A stretch of 64,000 nucleotides of DNA from Neorhizobium huautlense (GCF_030811685.1 NZ_JAUSRF010000002.1:1-64000); one strand, 5' to 3'. Numbered from the stretch's first letter, positions 25,727 to 35,931 are shown. Numbers and translations are program-made. Notes: generated by a model from the sequence alone, not told the origin.

Positions 25727-27112
25727 TCAGCCACCATCCTGAGGCAGCACAATCTCCGCCGTGAACCCGTCACCCGATTTGATCTCGAACCGAAAACCGT
25801 GAAGTTTCACGATGGCGGAGACCAGCGTCAGACCAAGGCCCAGCCCCTTTGTGTGACGGCTGCGGTCGGAGCGGTAGAAACGTTGCGCCAGAAGTTCGCG
25901 TTCGTTTTCAGCAATGCCGGGCCCGGTGTCTTTCACGCGGATCAGCGTCTGGCCATTTTCTGACACCAGCGCGAGATCGATTCGGCCGCCTTCGGGCGTG
26001 TATTTCACGGCATTGTCGACAAGATTGGCGACGGCTTCGAACAACAGGTCGCGATCACCCTGTATGCTGGTTTGCATATCGGTATGGACGCTCAGCGCCA
26101 GCTGCTTTTCCTCGGCGAAAGGCTCGTAGAGTTCACCGACTTCCGCGATCATCTCCGCCAGATCGACGCTGCCAAAAGCCTGAAAACGACGGGTCTGTTC
26201 GATCTCGCGGATGCGCAAAAGGGCGGTGATGATCGAGATGGCGTGATCGACGCCTGATATGGCGCGGTCGGTGGCCGCCTGAAATTCTTCTTCGGACGTG
26301 GCGCTGTGGCGGGCACGCTCCAGCCCGATGCGCACGCGAGCGAGCGGCGTCCTCAGGTCGTGGGCGATGTCGTCGCCGATCGCCGCGAGATTTTCGACCA
26401 GCGTCTGGATCTCGTCGAGCATGCCGTTGACGATCTGCGCCAGCTTGTCGAGCGGGTCTTCGCTGTTGCGGGTCGGAAGTCGCTTTGAAAAATCGCCGGC
26501 GACGATGTCGGCGGCGCGTATCTGCATTTCGCGAATGCGCCGCTGCGAGCGGACTGCGAACAGAAGCGAGGCGGCGAGGCCGAGGAGGAAGGCCGGCAGC
26601 AGACCGAAAATCAGGCCGCGCCGGACCACCGAGGCGGTCTGTTCGTTGTCTTTGGTGCTCCAGCCGACAACGACGATATTGCCATCGGCCAACCGACGGG
26701 CCAATGCGCGCGAGGGCTGGATAATCTGCATGTCAGGATCGACACGATCGATATCCACCTGGATCGGTGGCTGATCGACTTCCAGGCCTGCCGGCCATTG
26801 GCGTATGTTTCCCGAAATTCGCTTGCCATCAGCGGTAAACAGTCCAACCGGCTTGTAACGGCGCGGATCCTGCCGCAGGCGTTCCTCATATTGCGTCAGC
26901 AGGCCCTGTCTGGACTGGGCGACCATCCCATCCGATTCCTGAATGATCAGGCTGTCCAGAAACGACACGAGTTCGCGGCTGGTGGTGACATAAGCGAAGG
27001 TGAGACTGAGCATGATCGTTGCGCCGATCGCGATGAACAGCGCGACGGTGTAACGAAACGTCGAGTTCCAGATCCAGTCAATCAGGCGCGCGAAGGACAA
27101 AACCCTCTCCAC
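25727..27112 (-). CDS. Sensor histidine kinase
   Basis: This 461-residue inner-membrane kinase has a first membrane span at about 20-43, a periplasmic sensor of about 120 residues, a second span at about 165-187, HAMP at about 188-240, the phospho-acceptor H251 in DIAHDLRTPLARV, the N box NLVDNAVKYT and the G box DTGPGIAENE. The start is a GTG at 27112, which overlaps the response regulator by 35 bases; later starts cannot be excluded. It is the partner of the OmpR-type regulator encoded just upstream. The signal is unknown. Confidence 0.9.
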   Translation of the reverse strand: MERVLSFARLIDWIWNSTFRYTVALFIAIGATIMLSLTFAYVTTSRELVSFLDSLIIQESDGMVAQSRQGLLTQYEERLRQDPRRYKPVGLFTADGKRISGNIRQWPAGLEVDQPPIQVDIDRVDPDMQIIQPSRALARRLADGNIVVVGWSTKDNEQTASVVRRGLIFGLLPAFLLGLAASLLFAVRSQRRIREMQIRAADIVAGDFSKRLPTRNSEDPLDKLAQIVNGMLDEIQTLVENLAAIGDDIAHDLRTPLARVRIGLERARHSATSEEEFQAATDRAISGVDHAISIITALLRIREIEQTRRFQAFGSVDLAEMIAEVGELYEPFAEEKQLALSVHTDMQTSIQGDRDLLFEAVANLVDNAVKYTPEGGRIDLALVSENGQTLIRVKDTGPGIAENERELLAQRFYRSDRSRHTKGLGLGLTLVSAIVKLHGFRFEIKSGDGFTAEIVLPQDGG

Positions 27113-27755
27113 GAATGTTGGAGATCATCGGTGCTTCGCCGGAAACATCGACCTTGCGGCGCAGGCGGCCCATATGGACGTCCACGAGGTTCGAATCCGG
27201 CACGAACCTGTATTTCCAAACCTCTTCGAACAGCATGGCGCGGGTGAGCAGCTGCTCGCTGTGGCGCATCATGTATTCGAGCAGTTTGTACTCGCGCGGC
27301 AAAAGCTCGATCTCGCGGCCGGCGCGGTTGGCGCTGCGTTCGATCAGGTCGATTTCCAGCGGGCCGACGCGCAGCGTCTGGGCGGCGGTATCGGCGGGAC
27401 GGCGCAGCAGCGCCTCGATGCGGGCCACGAGTTCAAGCACGGCAAACGGTTTCGTCAGGTAATCATCACCGCCGGCGCGAAGACCTTTGACGCGGTCGTT
27501 GACGGCACCGAGCGCGCTCAACACCAGAACCGGCGTGCGGATCTTTTCCCGGCGCAGCGTATCGATGACGGCAAGCCCGTCCATGCCCGGCAGCATGCGG
27601 TCGATGACCAGCACATCGGCGTCCGCCGCGCGTGCGCGTTCCAGCCCGGTCGGGCCATCTTCCGCCCAGTCGACGATATAACCGCTGTCGCGCAGTTCGG
27701 CGCAGATATCCTGTGCGGTGTCGGCGTCATCCTCGATCAGAACGACCTTGGTCAT
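27078..27755 (-). CDS. OmpR/PhoB-family response regulator
   Basis: This 225-residue regulator has a receiver domain (1-118) with acidic residues E8, D9 and D10, the phospho-acceptor D52 (VLVIDRMLPGMDG) and the switch lysine in YLTKPF, and a winged-helix output domain (about 127-222) with VWKYRFVPDSNLVDVHMGRLRRK. It is the first gene of a two-gene operon with the kinase. The 243-base gap to mqo (27756-27998) holds the divergent promoters. Confidence 0.93.
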   Translation of the reverse strand: MTKVVLIEDDADTAQDICAELRDSGYIVDWAEDGPTGLERARAADADVLVIDRMLPGMDGLAVIDTLRREKIRTPVLVLSALGAVNDRVKGLRAGGDDYLTKPFAVLELVARIEALLRRPADTAAQTLRVGPLEIDLIERSANRAGREIELLPREYKLLEYMMRHSEQLLTRAMLFEEVWKYRFVPDSNLVDVHMGRLRRKVDVSGEAPMISNIRGEGFVLRAPD

Positions 27756-27998
27756 GGTTTTTTCCTGGCAAGGCTTAAGGGGCAGTGAGTGCGGCTATTT
27801 ACCGTCGATCGGTGACAATTGAAATCCAAACCGGCCCCGGCTTCTGCGTGATTTCTTAAATTCCAATTTAATGGCGTTTGTCAATTTGAAGGCGCAAACC
27901 CCGCGAGACCACTGCGCGACAGAACGTCGCGCGCCCACGTGTCGCTTGCTCGTCTGCTCCGAAGCACCCGTCCGGCGGCTAACCAACCGAGGTGCTTC

Positions 27999-29699
27999 AT
28001 GCCTTCCAAAAACAATAAGATGTCCACCAACAGCCGCCTGATGCTGAGCCGCCGTCAGTTGCTTGGCTCGGCTGCCACGGGCGCCGCCGCAATCGGTGTC
28101 AGCGCCATGCCCTCCTGGGCGCAGGAACAGGGTTCCGACGGTGTTGTCGACGTGCTGCTGATCGGTGGCGGCATCATGAGCTCGACGCTCGGTGTTCTGC
28201 TCTCGCAGCTCGAGCCGACCTGGAAGATCGAGATGATCGAACGCCTCGATGACGTTGCCATGGAAAGCTCCAACGGCTGGAACAATGCCGGCACCGGCCA
28301 TTCGGCGCTTGCCGAACTGAACTACACGCCAACGGATGCCAAGGGTAATGTCAACATTACCAAGGCAATCGAGATCAACGAATCCTTCCAGATTACCCGC
28401 CAGTTCCTGTCGCACCAGATCGACATGGGCGTGTTGAAGAACCCGCGTTCGTTCATCAATTCCACCCCGCACATGAGCTTCGTCTGGGGCGATGCCAATA
28501 CCGAATTCCTGGCCAAGCGTTATGAAGCGCTGAAGGCGAGCCCGCTGTTTGCCGGCATGCAGTTCTCGAACGACCATGCGCAGATCGCCAAGTGGGTTCC
28601 GCTGATGATGGAAGGCCGCGATCCGAACCAGAAGCTGGCCGTGACCTGGAGCCCGCTCGGCACCGACGTCAATTTTGGCGAGATTACCCGCCAGTATGTC
28701 GCTCATCTGAAGAGCCAGCAGACCTTCACGCTGCGCACCTCTTCGGAAGTCGAGGATATCGTCAAGAACGATGATGGCACCTGGAGCGTAACCTACTCCA
28801 ACACCAAGACCGGTGACACCACCGTCGTAAAGGCAAAATTCGTCTTCCTCGGCGCCGGTGGCGGCGCGCTGCCGCTGCTGCAGATGTCCGGCATTCCGGA
28901 AGGTGACGCCTATGCCGGTTTCCCGGTCGGCGGTTCCTTCCTCGTCTGCGACAACCCGGAAATCGTCAACCAGCACCTCGCCAAGGCCTATGGCCAGGCT
29001 GAAACCGGTGCGCCGCCGATGTCGGTTCCGCATCTCGATACGCGCGTGTTCGACGGCAAACGCCACATCCTGTTCGGACCTTTCGCGACCTTCTCGACAA
29101 AGTTCCTGAAGGAAGGTTCGCTGTTCGACCTGCCGGCGTCCGTCACGCTCGAAAACATCTGGCCGATGCTGCAGGTCGGCACACACGAGTTCAACCTCGT
29201 GCAATATCTCGCCGGCCAGCTGATGATGTCGGACGAAGACCGTTTCGAGGCGCTGAAAGTGTATTTCCCGAATGCCAAGTCGGAAGACTGGCGTTATTGG
29301 CAGGCAGGTCAGCGCGTGCAGATCATCAAGAACGACCCGGAAAAGGGCGGTCAGTTGAAGCTCGGCACGGAAATCGTTGCGTCCGAAGACGGCACGATCG
29401 CGGCTCTGCTCGGTGCTTCGCCGGGTGCGTCCACCGCCGCCCCGATCATGCTCGACGTGCTGAAGAAGGTGTTTGCCGAAAAGCTGAAGACGCCGGAATG
29501 GCAGGAGCGCGTGCATGCGATCGTGCCGAGCTACGGCCAGAAGCTCAACGAAAACCCGGACATGCTGGCCAAGGAATGGGCGGCGACCGAAGAGCGCCTG
29601 CAACTCGCCATCGCATCGCCTGCCATGGACCCGGCCGCCTACGGCAAGCCGGCGGCACCGGCCGGCGAGGTGAAGATGGCTCCGGGCTTGGCCCTCTAA
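27999..29699 (+). CDS. mqo: Malate:quinone oxidoreductase
   Basis: Mqo is an FAD enzyme that oxidises malate to oxaloacetate and passes electrons to the quinone pool at the membrane. The 566-residue protein has the FAD fold [19 protein letters not shown] followed by [22 protein letters not shown] (both given in part here as family hallmarks). Before it lies a 45-residue leader with SRRQLLG and a hydrophobic stretch ending MPSWAQ, which looks like a twin-arginine signal. The ATG at 27999 has GAGG 6 bases upstream; ATGs at 28020 and 28041 would keep the same leader core. A terminator follows. Confidence 0.92.
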   Translation: MPSKNNKMSTNSRLMLSRRQLLGSAATGAAAIGVSAMPSWAQEQGSDGVVDVLLIGGGIMSSTLGVLLSQLEPTWKIEMIERLDDVAMESSNGWNNAGTGHSALAELNYTPTDAKGNVNITKAIEINESFQITRQFLSHQIDMGVLKNPRSFINSTPHMSFVWGDANTEFLAKRYEALKASPLFAGMQFSNDHAQIAKWVPLMMEGRDPNQKLAVTWSPLGTDVNFGEITRQYVAHLKSQQTFTLRTSSEVEDIVKNDDGTWSVTYSNTKTGDTTVVKAKFVFLGAGGGALPLLQMSGIPEGDAYAGFPVGGSFLVCDNPEIVNQHLAKAYGQAETGAPPMSVPHLDTRVFDGKRHILFGPFATFSTKFLKEGSLFDLPASVTLENIWPMLQVGTHEFNLVQYLAGQLMMSDEDRFEALKVYFPNAKSEDWRYWQAGQRVQIIKNDPEKGGQLKLGTEIVASEDGTIAALLGASPGASTAAPIMLDVLKKVFAEKLKTPEWQERVHAIVPSYGQKLNENPDMLAKEWAATEERLQLAIASPAMDPAAYGKPAAPAGEVKMAPGLAL

Positions 29700-29720
29700 G
29701 AGACGGCGCTAACCTGTGCG

Positions 29721-29748
29721 AAAGGCCCTGCTCGTCGGGGCCTTTTTT
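29721..29748 (+). terminator. Terminator of mqo
   Basis: AAAGGCCC pairs with GGGGCCTTT and is followed by a T-run. It is 22 bases after the stop codon. Confidence 0.85.
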
Positions 29749-29822
29749 GCATCAGTGCAGGCGCCTTCCGATTTTTCGGCCAATCGGTTAGGGATATGAC
29801 CGAAATAACGAAGGGCATATGC

Positions 29823-30701
29823 ATGACGGTTCCGGTACATCCGCTGGTCAAAGGGTTTTACGATGAACGAACCGGCAGCATTCAATATGTCGTTGCCTGT
29901 CCGAAGACGCGAGCCTGCGCGATCATCGATCCGGTGCTGGATTACGATGAAAAATCCGGTTCGACCGCAACACGCCATGCCGATGCGATCCTCGCCTATA
30001 TCGCGGAACAGGGTTTTGTCCTGCAATGGATCCTCGACACGCATCCGCATGCGGACCATTTTTCCGCTGCCACTTACCTGAAGGAAAGGACCGGTGTGCC
30101 GACGGCGATTGGCGCGGAAGTCGTGAAGGTGCAGGCCTTGTGGCGCAAGCTTTACAACATGCCGGGTCTTGCCGGTGACGGATCGCAATGGGACCGGCTG
30201 TTTGGCCATGGCGAGCGTTTTGCCATCGGCGAAATGGAGGTCGAGGTCATTCATTCGCCCGGTCATACGCTGGCCTCGATCACGTATCTCATCGGCGATG
30301 CGGCTTTCATTCACGATACGCTGTTCATGCCCGATAGCGGTTCGGCCCGCGCCGATTTCCCCGGCGGCAGTGCCGAGACTTTATGGGCATCGATTGAACG
30401 GATTCTGGCGCTGCCGGATGAGACTCGCCTGTTCACCGGCCATGATTATTGTCCCGACGGCCGTGCGCCACTCTGGGAAAGCACGGTCGCGGAGCAGAAG
30501 GTGAAAAACATCCATCTGCAGGGAACGGGCGCAGATTTCATCGCAGCCCGCAAGGAGCGCGATGCGACGCTGCCATTCCCGAGACTTCTTCTGCATGCGC
30601 TTCAGGTCAATCTCAATGCCGGCGCGCTGCCCGAGCCGGAAGACGATGGCCGGCGTTATCTGAAGCTGCCGCTCAACGCTTTTCCGGATGTGAGTTGGTA
30701 A
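29823..30701 (+). CDS. ETHE1/Blh-like MBL-fold hydrolase, probable persulfide dioxygenase
   Basis: This 292-residue metallo-beta-lactamase-fold protein has the metal motif H74-P-H76-A-D78-H79, a later metal His in SPGHTLAS and DTLFMPD. The order and the GHDYCPDG motif match the persulfide dioxygenase/Blh group, which oxidises glutathione persulfide in sulfide detoxification. The usual neighbours (BigR repressor, rhodanese) are absent here, so a general hydrolase remains possible. The ATG at 29823 has AAGGG 7 bases upstream and is preferred over one 9 codons earlier. Confidence 0.8.
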   Translation: MTVPVHPLVKGFYDERTGSIQYVVACPKTRACAIIDPVLDYDEKSGSTATRHADAILAYIAEQGFVLQWILDTHPHADHFSAATYLKERTGVPTAIGAEVVKVQALWRKLYNMPGLAGDGSQWDRLFGHGERFAIGEMEVEVIHSPGHTLASITYLIGDAAFIHDTLFMPDSGSARADFPGGSAETLWASIERILALPDETRLFTGHDYCPDGRAPLWESTVAEQKVKNIHLQGTGADFIAARKERDATLPFPRLLLHALQVNLNAGALPEPEDDGRRYLKLPLNAFPDVSW

Positions 30702-30799
30702 GGCTCTGATATGCTCGCAATGAGCGTGTTTCCGGCTCATTGACTCACCCTAAGTATATTGTTGGGTGAGAAATCTTCAGTGATTCAACTTTTTTCAGT

Positions 30800-30821
30800 C
30801 GATTAAAACCTGATTTAATCG
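30800..30821. promoter_or_regulatory. Inverted repeat upstream of the chemoreceptor
   Basis: CGATTAAA and TTTAATCG form a perfect 8-bp inverted repeat with a 6-base spacer, followed by another GATTAAT. It lies 140 bases before the chemoreceptor start. Possible operator or promoter element; the protein that binds it is unknown. Confidence 0.35.
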
Positions 30822-30961
30822 GCGATTAATCATCTTGCTTCTAGCGTCCGGTCGAGCCGATGACCGGCTTGTCCCAACGCGATGTCAGCTTTCAGAAATT
30901 TCCCCTTCACCTTGCGAGTTTCCGTGCGGCGTCACGGTGCTCGCCCGCCCCGTGGTGTGCC

Positions 30962-32884
30962 ATGTCTTTTCTATCCAACGCGAAAATCCGCACGAAGATA
31001 CTGTCCCTGATACTGCCCATCTGTTTTGTCGGGATCGCCGGTGTCAGCGTGCTGTCCTACAATTATAGTAGCTCCGACGACCGATATTATTCTTTCATCT
31101 CGAAGGACAACGTTGCCGCGACGGACGTTTCCCGTGCCGCAACCTCGATCAATTCCGTGGCCTACAGCGCCTATCAGCTGATGACCTATGACAGCGCGGC
31201 CGAATTCCGCGCCTACGTCGCCAAGAACTATGAAAGCGGCAAGGGCGCCGTTTTTGCCCGCTTTGCCAGCGCCAAGAAGCTCATTCCCGAGCAGGCCGCC
31301 ACTATCGACACTTTTGAAAACCGCGCCCGCGCCATCACGGTCGAAACGGACAAGGCCGTGGCGATGATCAACGACGGCAACCTTGCCGAAGCAAAGGCTA
31401 TCATGGCCGGCGTCGATCCGGACATCGGCAAGCTGCGTGACGATCTGCGCGACTGGAACATTGCCAATACCAAGGCCGTGATTGCGGAAGCGGATGCAAT
31501 CAGCGCCTCCGTCAGCAGCACCATCACCACGCTTCTGGCCAGCCTTGGCGTGATCTTTCTGGCCGCCATCGTCGCGTCGCTGTTCGTTGCTTCGCGCGGC
31601 ATTTCCGGCCCGATCGCGCGCCTGCAGCAGCGGATGATTTCTCTTGCCGGTGGGGAGACGGCAGAAGGCATCGCCGGGCTTGAGCGCAAGGATGAAGTTG
31701 GTCAGATGGCGCAAGCCGTTGCGGTCTTCCGCGACAATGCCATCGAGCGCATCAATCTCGAAAAGGAAGCTGTCGCCAATCGCTCGTTGTCGGAACAGGA
31801 GCGCATGGAGCGCGAGGCCGCCAAGGCCCGTGAAGCCGCAGACGTCAAATTCGCTGTCGACAATCTGGCCACCGGCCTGTCGCAGCTGTCGGACGGCAAT
31901 GTCGCCTATCGCATCGACCACGGTTTTGCCGCTTCGCTGGATGGCGTACGCACCGATTTCAACGCCTCCGCTTCCAAATTGCAGGACGCACTGAAAAGCG
32001 TTGCCAACAATGCCCGCGGCATTGATGCCGGCGCCAACGAGATCAAGGCTGCGGCCGACGATCTGGCCAAACGCACCGAACAGCAGGCTGCAGCCGTGGA
32101 AGAAACCGCCGCAGCTCTCGAAGAGATCACCACCACGGTGAAGGATTCGACCAAACGGGCGCAGGAAGCCGGTGCGCTGGTCTCGCGTACCCGCACCGAA
32201 GCCGAGCATTCCGGTGAGGTCGTTCGCCGTGCCGTCATCGCCATGGAGAAGATCGAAAAATCTTCGAGCGAGATCGGCAATATCATCGGCGTGATCGACG
32301 ACATCGCCTTCCAGACCAACCTTTTGGCGCTCAACGCCGGTGTCGAGGCGGCGCGTGCCGGTGAAGCCGGCAAGGGTTTTGCGGTGGTGGCGCAGGAAGT
32401 GCGTGAACTGGCGCAACGCTCTGCCAATGCGGCCAAGGAAATCAAGACGCTGATCACCACGTCGAACGAACAGGTTCAGGAAGGTGTCGATCTGGTCGGT
32501 GCGACCGGCACGGCGCTGGAAAAGATCGTGGTCGAGGTTCAGGAGATCAATCGTCACGTGGCGGCGATCGTCGAAAGCGCGCAGGAGCAATCGACGGGTC
32601 TCCAGCAGATCAACACGGCCGTCAACTCGATGGACCAGGAGACCCAGAAAAACGCGGCGATGGTGGAAGAACAGACCGCTGCCAGCCACGGCCTTGCCCG
32701 CGAGGTTGCTTCGCTGAACGAGCTGCTCGCGCAGTTCAAGCTGGGTGAAGCGCAGCTTGCCCGTGTTGCCAGCCGACAGGATGCGCCGGTGGCTTCTCCG
32801 GCCCGTTCCATGGTGCGCAAGGTGGCCAGCGCCTTTAACGGCAATGCTGCCGTGGCCGTGGAGCAGAATTGGACAGAGTTCTGA
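30962..32884 (+). CDS. Methyl-accepting chemotaxis protein
   Basis: This 640-residue chemoreceptor has a first membrane span at about 12-33, a periplasmic helical sensor at about 34-185, a second span at about 187-209, HAMP at about 210-262, a second HAMP-like helical segment to about 380 and a signalling domain with the hairpin tip IDDIAFQTNLLALNAGVEAAR (in part) near 443. It ends NWTEF, close to the NWETF pentapeptide that recruits the CheR methyltransferase. The frame continues 34 codons upstream, but ATG 30962 starts directly before the first span. The ligand is unknown. Confidence 0.92.
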   Translation: MSFLSNAKIRTKILSLILPICFVGIAGVSVLSYNYSSSDDRYYSFISKDNVAATDVSRAATSINSVAYSAYQLMTYDSAAEFRAYVAKNYESGKGAVFARFASAKKLIPEQAATIDTFENRARAITVETDKAVAMINDGNLAEAKAIMAGVDPDIGKLRDDLRDWNIANTKAVIAEADAISASVSSTITTLLASLGVIFLAAIVASLFVASRGISGPIARLQQRMISLAGGETAEGIAGLERKDEVGQMAQAVAVFRDNAIERINLEKEAVANRSLSEQERMEREAAKAREAADVKFAVDNLATGLSQLSDGNVAYRIDHGFAASLDGVRTDFNASASKLQDALKSVANNARGIDAGANEIKAAADDLAKRTEQQAAAVEETAAALEEITTTVKDSTKRAQEAGALVSRTRTEAEHSGEVVRRAVIAMEKIEKSSSEIGNIIGVIDDIAFQTNLLALNAGVEAARAGEAGKGFAVVAQEVRELAQRSANAAKEIKTLITTSNEQVQEGVDLVGATGTALEKIVVEVQEINRHVAAIVESAQEQSTGLQQINTAVNSMDQETQKNAAMVEEQTAASHGLAREVASLNELLAQFKLGEAQLARVASRQDAPVASPARSMVRKVASAFNGNAAVAVEQNWTEF

Positions 32885-32930
32885 TTTTTCCGCCCGGCGA
32901 GGTCGGGCGGTATCACGCGATATGCAATTG

Positions 32931-32962
32931 AAGGGAGGGCTGTTTTGCAGCCCTCCCTTTTG
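32931..32962 (+). terminator. Terminator after the chemoreceptor
   Basis: A perfect 12-bp stem (AAGGGAGGGCTG with CAGCCCTCCCTT) closes a 5-base loop and is followed by Ts. A smaller GC hairpin at 32890-32910 precedes it. Confidence 0.85.
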
Positions 32963-33132
32963 CGATCTACGCGTCTGCGCAAGCTCGCGCCTCCTTCAAA
33001 ATCGTGTTAGCCGCTCGGTTTTCGCTGACAGCACCTTCGTCGGAATGATAGAGCCGATATGGGCTTCGGTGCCGGTTCGCGGTTCGAAGCGCCCTGAACG
33101 AGGCGAGCCATGACCGGCTCGGGAGCGAGATC

Positions 33133-34182
33133 ATGGCAGAAACATCCTTTCGTTTGACCGAACTGGCGCATGGCGGTGGCTGCGGCTGCAAGCTAGCGCC
33201 AGCCGTTTTGCAGAAACTGCTGGCGGGCCAGCCGGCCGCTCAGCCATTCGCGCAACTGCTCGTCGGCAACGAGATGGCCGATGATGCCGCAGTCTGGCAG
33301 ATCGATGACAATACCTGCGTGATCGCCACCACCGATTTCTTCATGCCGATGGTGGATGACCCTTACGAATTCGGCCGTATCGCCGCCACCAATGCCATTT
33401 CCGACGTTTATGCCATGGGTGGCAAGCCTATCCTGGCGCTCGCCATTTTGGGCATGCCGATCAACAAGCTCGAGCCGGAAACCATCGGCAGGATCCTGGA
33501 AGGCGGCGCGGCCATCTGTTCCACCGCCGGCATCCCGGTTGCCGGCGGCCATTCGATCGACAGCGTCGAGCCGATCTACGGGCTTGCCGTCATCGGCATC
33601 TGCCATCCGAGCCAGGTGCGCCGCAATGGCGGTGCCAAGGTGGGCGACAAGCTGGTCCTCACCAAGGGCATCGGTATCGGAATCTATTCCTCGGCGATCA
33701 AGAAAAACGCGCTGCCGGCGGCCGCCTATGACGAGATGATTGCGTCCACGACGCTGCTCAACAAGGTGGGCACAGAGCTTGCCGCCAGTGCGGATGTGCA
33801 TGCGATCACCGACGTCACCGGTTTCGGCATTCTCGGCCACGGCCTGGAAATGGCGCGCGCCTCCGGCCTGACACTGCGACTGAAGCTTGCCGACATTCCT
33901 TTCCTGAGCAAGTCGGAAGAACTGGCGCAGCAGGGTTTTATTACCGGCGCTTCAGTCCGCAACTGGGCCAGTTACGGCGAGGCGATCACGTTGCCGGAAA
34001 ACATGCCGGAATGGCAACGTATGCTGCTTGCCGATCCGCAGACTTCGGGTGGCCTGCTGGTTTCGGTATCGGCCGACAAGGCGGATGCGCTGGTCGAGCA
34101 GGTGCGCGCCGCCGGTTATCCGCTGGCATCGATCGTCGGTTCTGCGGAAGAGGGGGCTCCCGGTATCGTCGTTGACGGCTGA
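33133..34182 (+). CDS. selD: Selenide, water dikinase SelD
   Basis: SelD makes selenophosphate, the selenium donor for selenocysteyl-tRNA, from selenide and ATP. The 349-residue protein has the active-site motif HGGGCGCKL with C17, C19 and K20; the catalytic residue is cysteine and not selenocysteine. [20 protein letters not shown] (from about 67) and GGHSIDS are conserved ATP/Mg elements. It is on the plus strand, 2 kb from the minus-strand selB-selC end of the formate dehydrogenase cluster, and supplies that cluster. A GGAG site lies 7 bases before the start. Confidence 0.96.
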   Translation: MAETSFRLTELAHGGGCGCKLAPAVLQKLLAGQPAAQPFAQLLVGNEMADDAAVWQIDDNTCVIATTDFFMPMVDDPYEFGRIAATNAISDVYAMGGKPILALAILGMPINKLEPETIGRILEGGAAICSTAGIPVAGGHSIDSVEPIYGLAVIGICHPSQVRRNGGAKVGDKLVLTKGIGIGIYSSAIKKNALPAAAYDEMIASTTLLNKVGTELAASADVHAITDVTGFGILGHGLEMARASGLTLRLKLADIPFLSKSEELAQQGFITGASVRNWASYGEAITLPENMPEWQRMLLADPQTSGGLLVSVSADKADALVEQVRAAGYPLASIVGSAEEGAPGIVVDG

Positions 34183-34251
34183 CCGGGCGTTCTCAAAGGA
34201 ACAAGCCTTTGGGGACGGGCGTTTGAAAGGGAAACTGATGGAGGTTTCCCC

Positions 34252-34647
34252 ATGCCCGTGTCCCGATTGAAAACCGTGACGTTTCTCGGCGGTGTCGCAG
34301 CACCTGCGCTGGCCCTGATGCTTGCGGCTTCTCCTGTTGCTGCCCAGACCACCGGTAACACCGGTTCGCCGCCTTCCGCCCAAAGCCTTGAAAACAAGAC
34401 TGCCTGCAATGCTGCCGGCACGGCCGAAGCGGCGACACCCGCCGATACGGATTCAGCGGCCGGCACGGCTCCGGGCAATACCGGTTCCACCGGCTGGACC
34501 GGCGGCACCGGTGGACAGCACACCAGTACCAATCCGCAGGGTGCGCTTCCGGAATCGAAAACCTGGCAGCCGCCGACCGCGCGGGGCCTCGATCTCGCCA
34601 TGCCGAACCCGGAGCCGAAGCCGGGCAAAACGACCGAGAATTGCTGA
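34252..34647 (+). CDS. Small exported Thr/Gly/Pro-rich protein
   Basis: This 131-residue protein is of unknown family. A signal peptide (about 1-31, cleaved after AASPVAA or AAQ) leads into a low-complexity region rich in Thr, Gly, Ala, Ser and Pro (NTGSTGWTGGTGGQHTS). It ends in KTTENC, with one cysteine in the middle and one at the C-terminal residue. It is likely periplasmic or secreted. It lies 69 bases after selD and 141 before a Tat-exported transglutaminase-like gene, so it may be part of a selD transcript. Confidence 0.6.
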   Translation: MPVSRLKTVTFLGGVAAPALALMLAASPVAAQTTGNTGSPPSAQSLENKTACNAAGTAEAATPADTDSAAGTAPGNTGSTGWTGGTGGQHTSTNPQGALPESKTWQPPTARGLDLAMPNPEPKPGKTTENC

Positions 34648-34788
34648 CATCTGCGTCAAAATTGCTTGATGACAGCAATTCCTGTTTTCCTGCGCGCGAC
34701 AAAGGGAGTAAATCAAAGCGATAGATTATCGCGATCTGAACGCGCATCGTCTTTCGGGCAGTGCGTTGCCGACAGGAGTTGGACAATC

Positions 34789-35856
34789 ATGTTGAACCGC
34801 CGCCGTTTCCTTGGTCATGCTGCCACGGCATCCGTTGCCGCCGCCTTCGTTTCCCGTGGCGCAAGCCCGGTTTTTGCCGCCGACAAGGTGACTGATGGTG
34901 CCGCATGGCGCAGGTTTGAAGTGATCACCAAGGTTGACCTGACCGACGTAACCGGTCCGGCGAAACTCTGGCTGCCGGTTGCGCAGTCGGCCGGCCAATA
35001 TCAAAAGGCTTCCGCGCCGCACTGGACGTCGGATTCGAAACAGGTCGAGATGAAGAAGGACGCCACGTCAGGCGCCGATATCCTCTCGGTCGAATGGCAG
35101 GCCGACGGCACGCGGACGATCGAATTCACCCAGACGATCGAAACCCGCAACCGCACTGCCGATGGCGCAGCCGTCGGGAGGACCGAACTGGATGCCGCTC
35201 TTGTCGGCACCCCGAGCGCACCGATCGACGGCATTGTCAAGGACACGGCGATGAACATCATCGGCAACCGCGAGAAGGACGAGGACAAGGCCCGTGCCAT
35301 CTATGACTGGGTTGTCGAAAACACCTTTCGTGATGCCAATATTGCCGGTTGCGGCGTGGGCAACGTCAAGGACATGCTGGAAACCGGCTATTTCGGCGGC
35401 AAATGCGCCGACATCAACAGCCTCTATACGGCACTTGCCCGCGCTGCCGGCCTGCCGGCTCGCGATGTTTTTGGCGTGCGGGTTGCCAATTCGGCAGACT
35501 TCAAGACGCTCGGCCGCGCCGGCGACATTACCGGTGCACAGCACTGTCGAGCCGAAGTCTACCTCGAAGGCCAGGGTTGGGTGCCGGTCGATCCGGCCGA
35601 TGTGCGCAAGGTCGTGCTGGAGGAAAAGCTGCCGCTCGAAAACGATGCCGTGCAGGCTTTCCGCCAAAAGGCTTTCGGCAATTGGGAGATGAACTGGATC
35701 GGGTATAATACGGCGCGTGATATCACGCTTCCGGGCAACGAGATCCGCCAGAACTTCTTCATGTATCCGGCAGCGTTTACGTCGCGCGGTGAAGTGGATT
35801 GCCTGAGCCCGAAGACCTTTGCCTATTCGATTTCCTCGAAGGAAATCACTGCCTAA
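34789..35856 (+). CDS. Tat-exported transglutaminase-like protein
   Basis: This 355-residue protein has a twin-arginine leader (NRRRFLG followed by an Ala-rich stretch ending SPVFAA) and a transglutaminase-like/papain-fold domain. The catalytic cysteine is expected in GGKCADINSLYTALARAAG (about residue 206), with the His in GAQHCRAEVYL and the Asp in WVPVDPADV. Bacterial proteins of this family act as periplasmic proteases or amidases, and their targets are mostly unknown. The start has CAGGAG upstream; an in-frame extension is rejected because it lacks the leader. A palindromic repeat follows. Confidence 0.82.
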   Translation: MLNRRRFLGHAATASVAAAFVSRGASPVFAADKVTDGAAWRRFEVITKVDLTDVTGPAKLWLPVAQSAGQYQKASAPHWTSDSKQVEMKKDATSGADILSVEWQADGTRTIEFTQTIETRNRTADGAAVGRTELDAALVGTPSAPIDGIVKDTAMNIIGNREKDEDKARAIYDWVVENTFRDANIAGCGVGNVKDMLETGYFGGKCADINSLYTALARAAGLPARDVFGVRVANSADFKTLGRAGDITGAQHCRAEVYLEGQGWVPVDPADVRKVVLEEKLPLENDAVQAFRQKAFGNWEMNWIGYNTARDITLPGNEIRQNFFMYPAAFTSRGEVDCLSPKTFAYSISSKEITA

Positions 35857-35867
35857 AACCTCTGCGT

Positions 35868-35910
35868 CGTCATCCTCGCCCTCGGGTTAAGCCCGAAGGC
35901 GAGGATGACG
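35868..35910. repeat. Small palindromic intergenic repeat, copy 2
   Basis: A 13-bp perfect stem (CGTCATCCTCGCC with its complement) plus an inner TCGGG/CCCGA stem form a 43-base hairpin. It is related to the element at 8645-8675 and may also end the two converging transcripts. Confidence 0.7.
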
Positions 35911-35931
35911 AGCAATGGCGTAGCCACCCAT

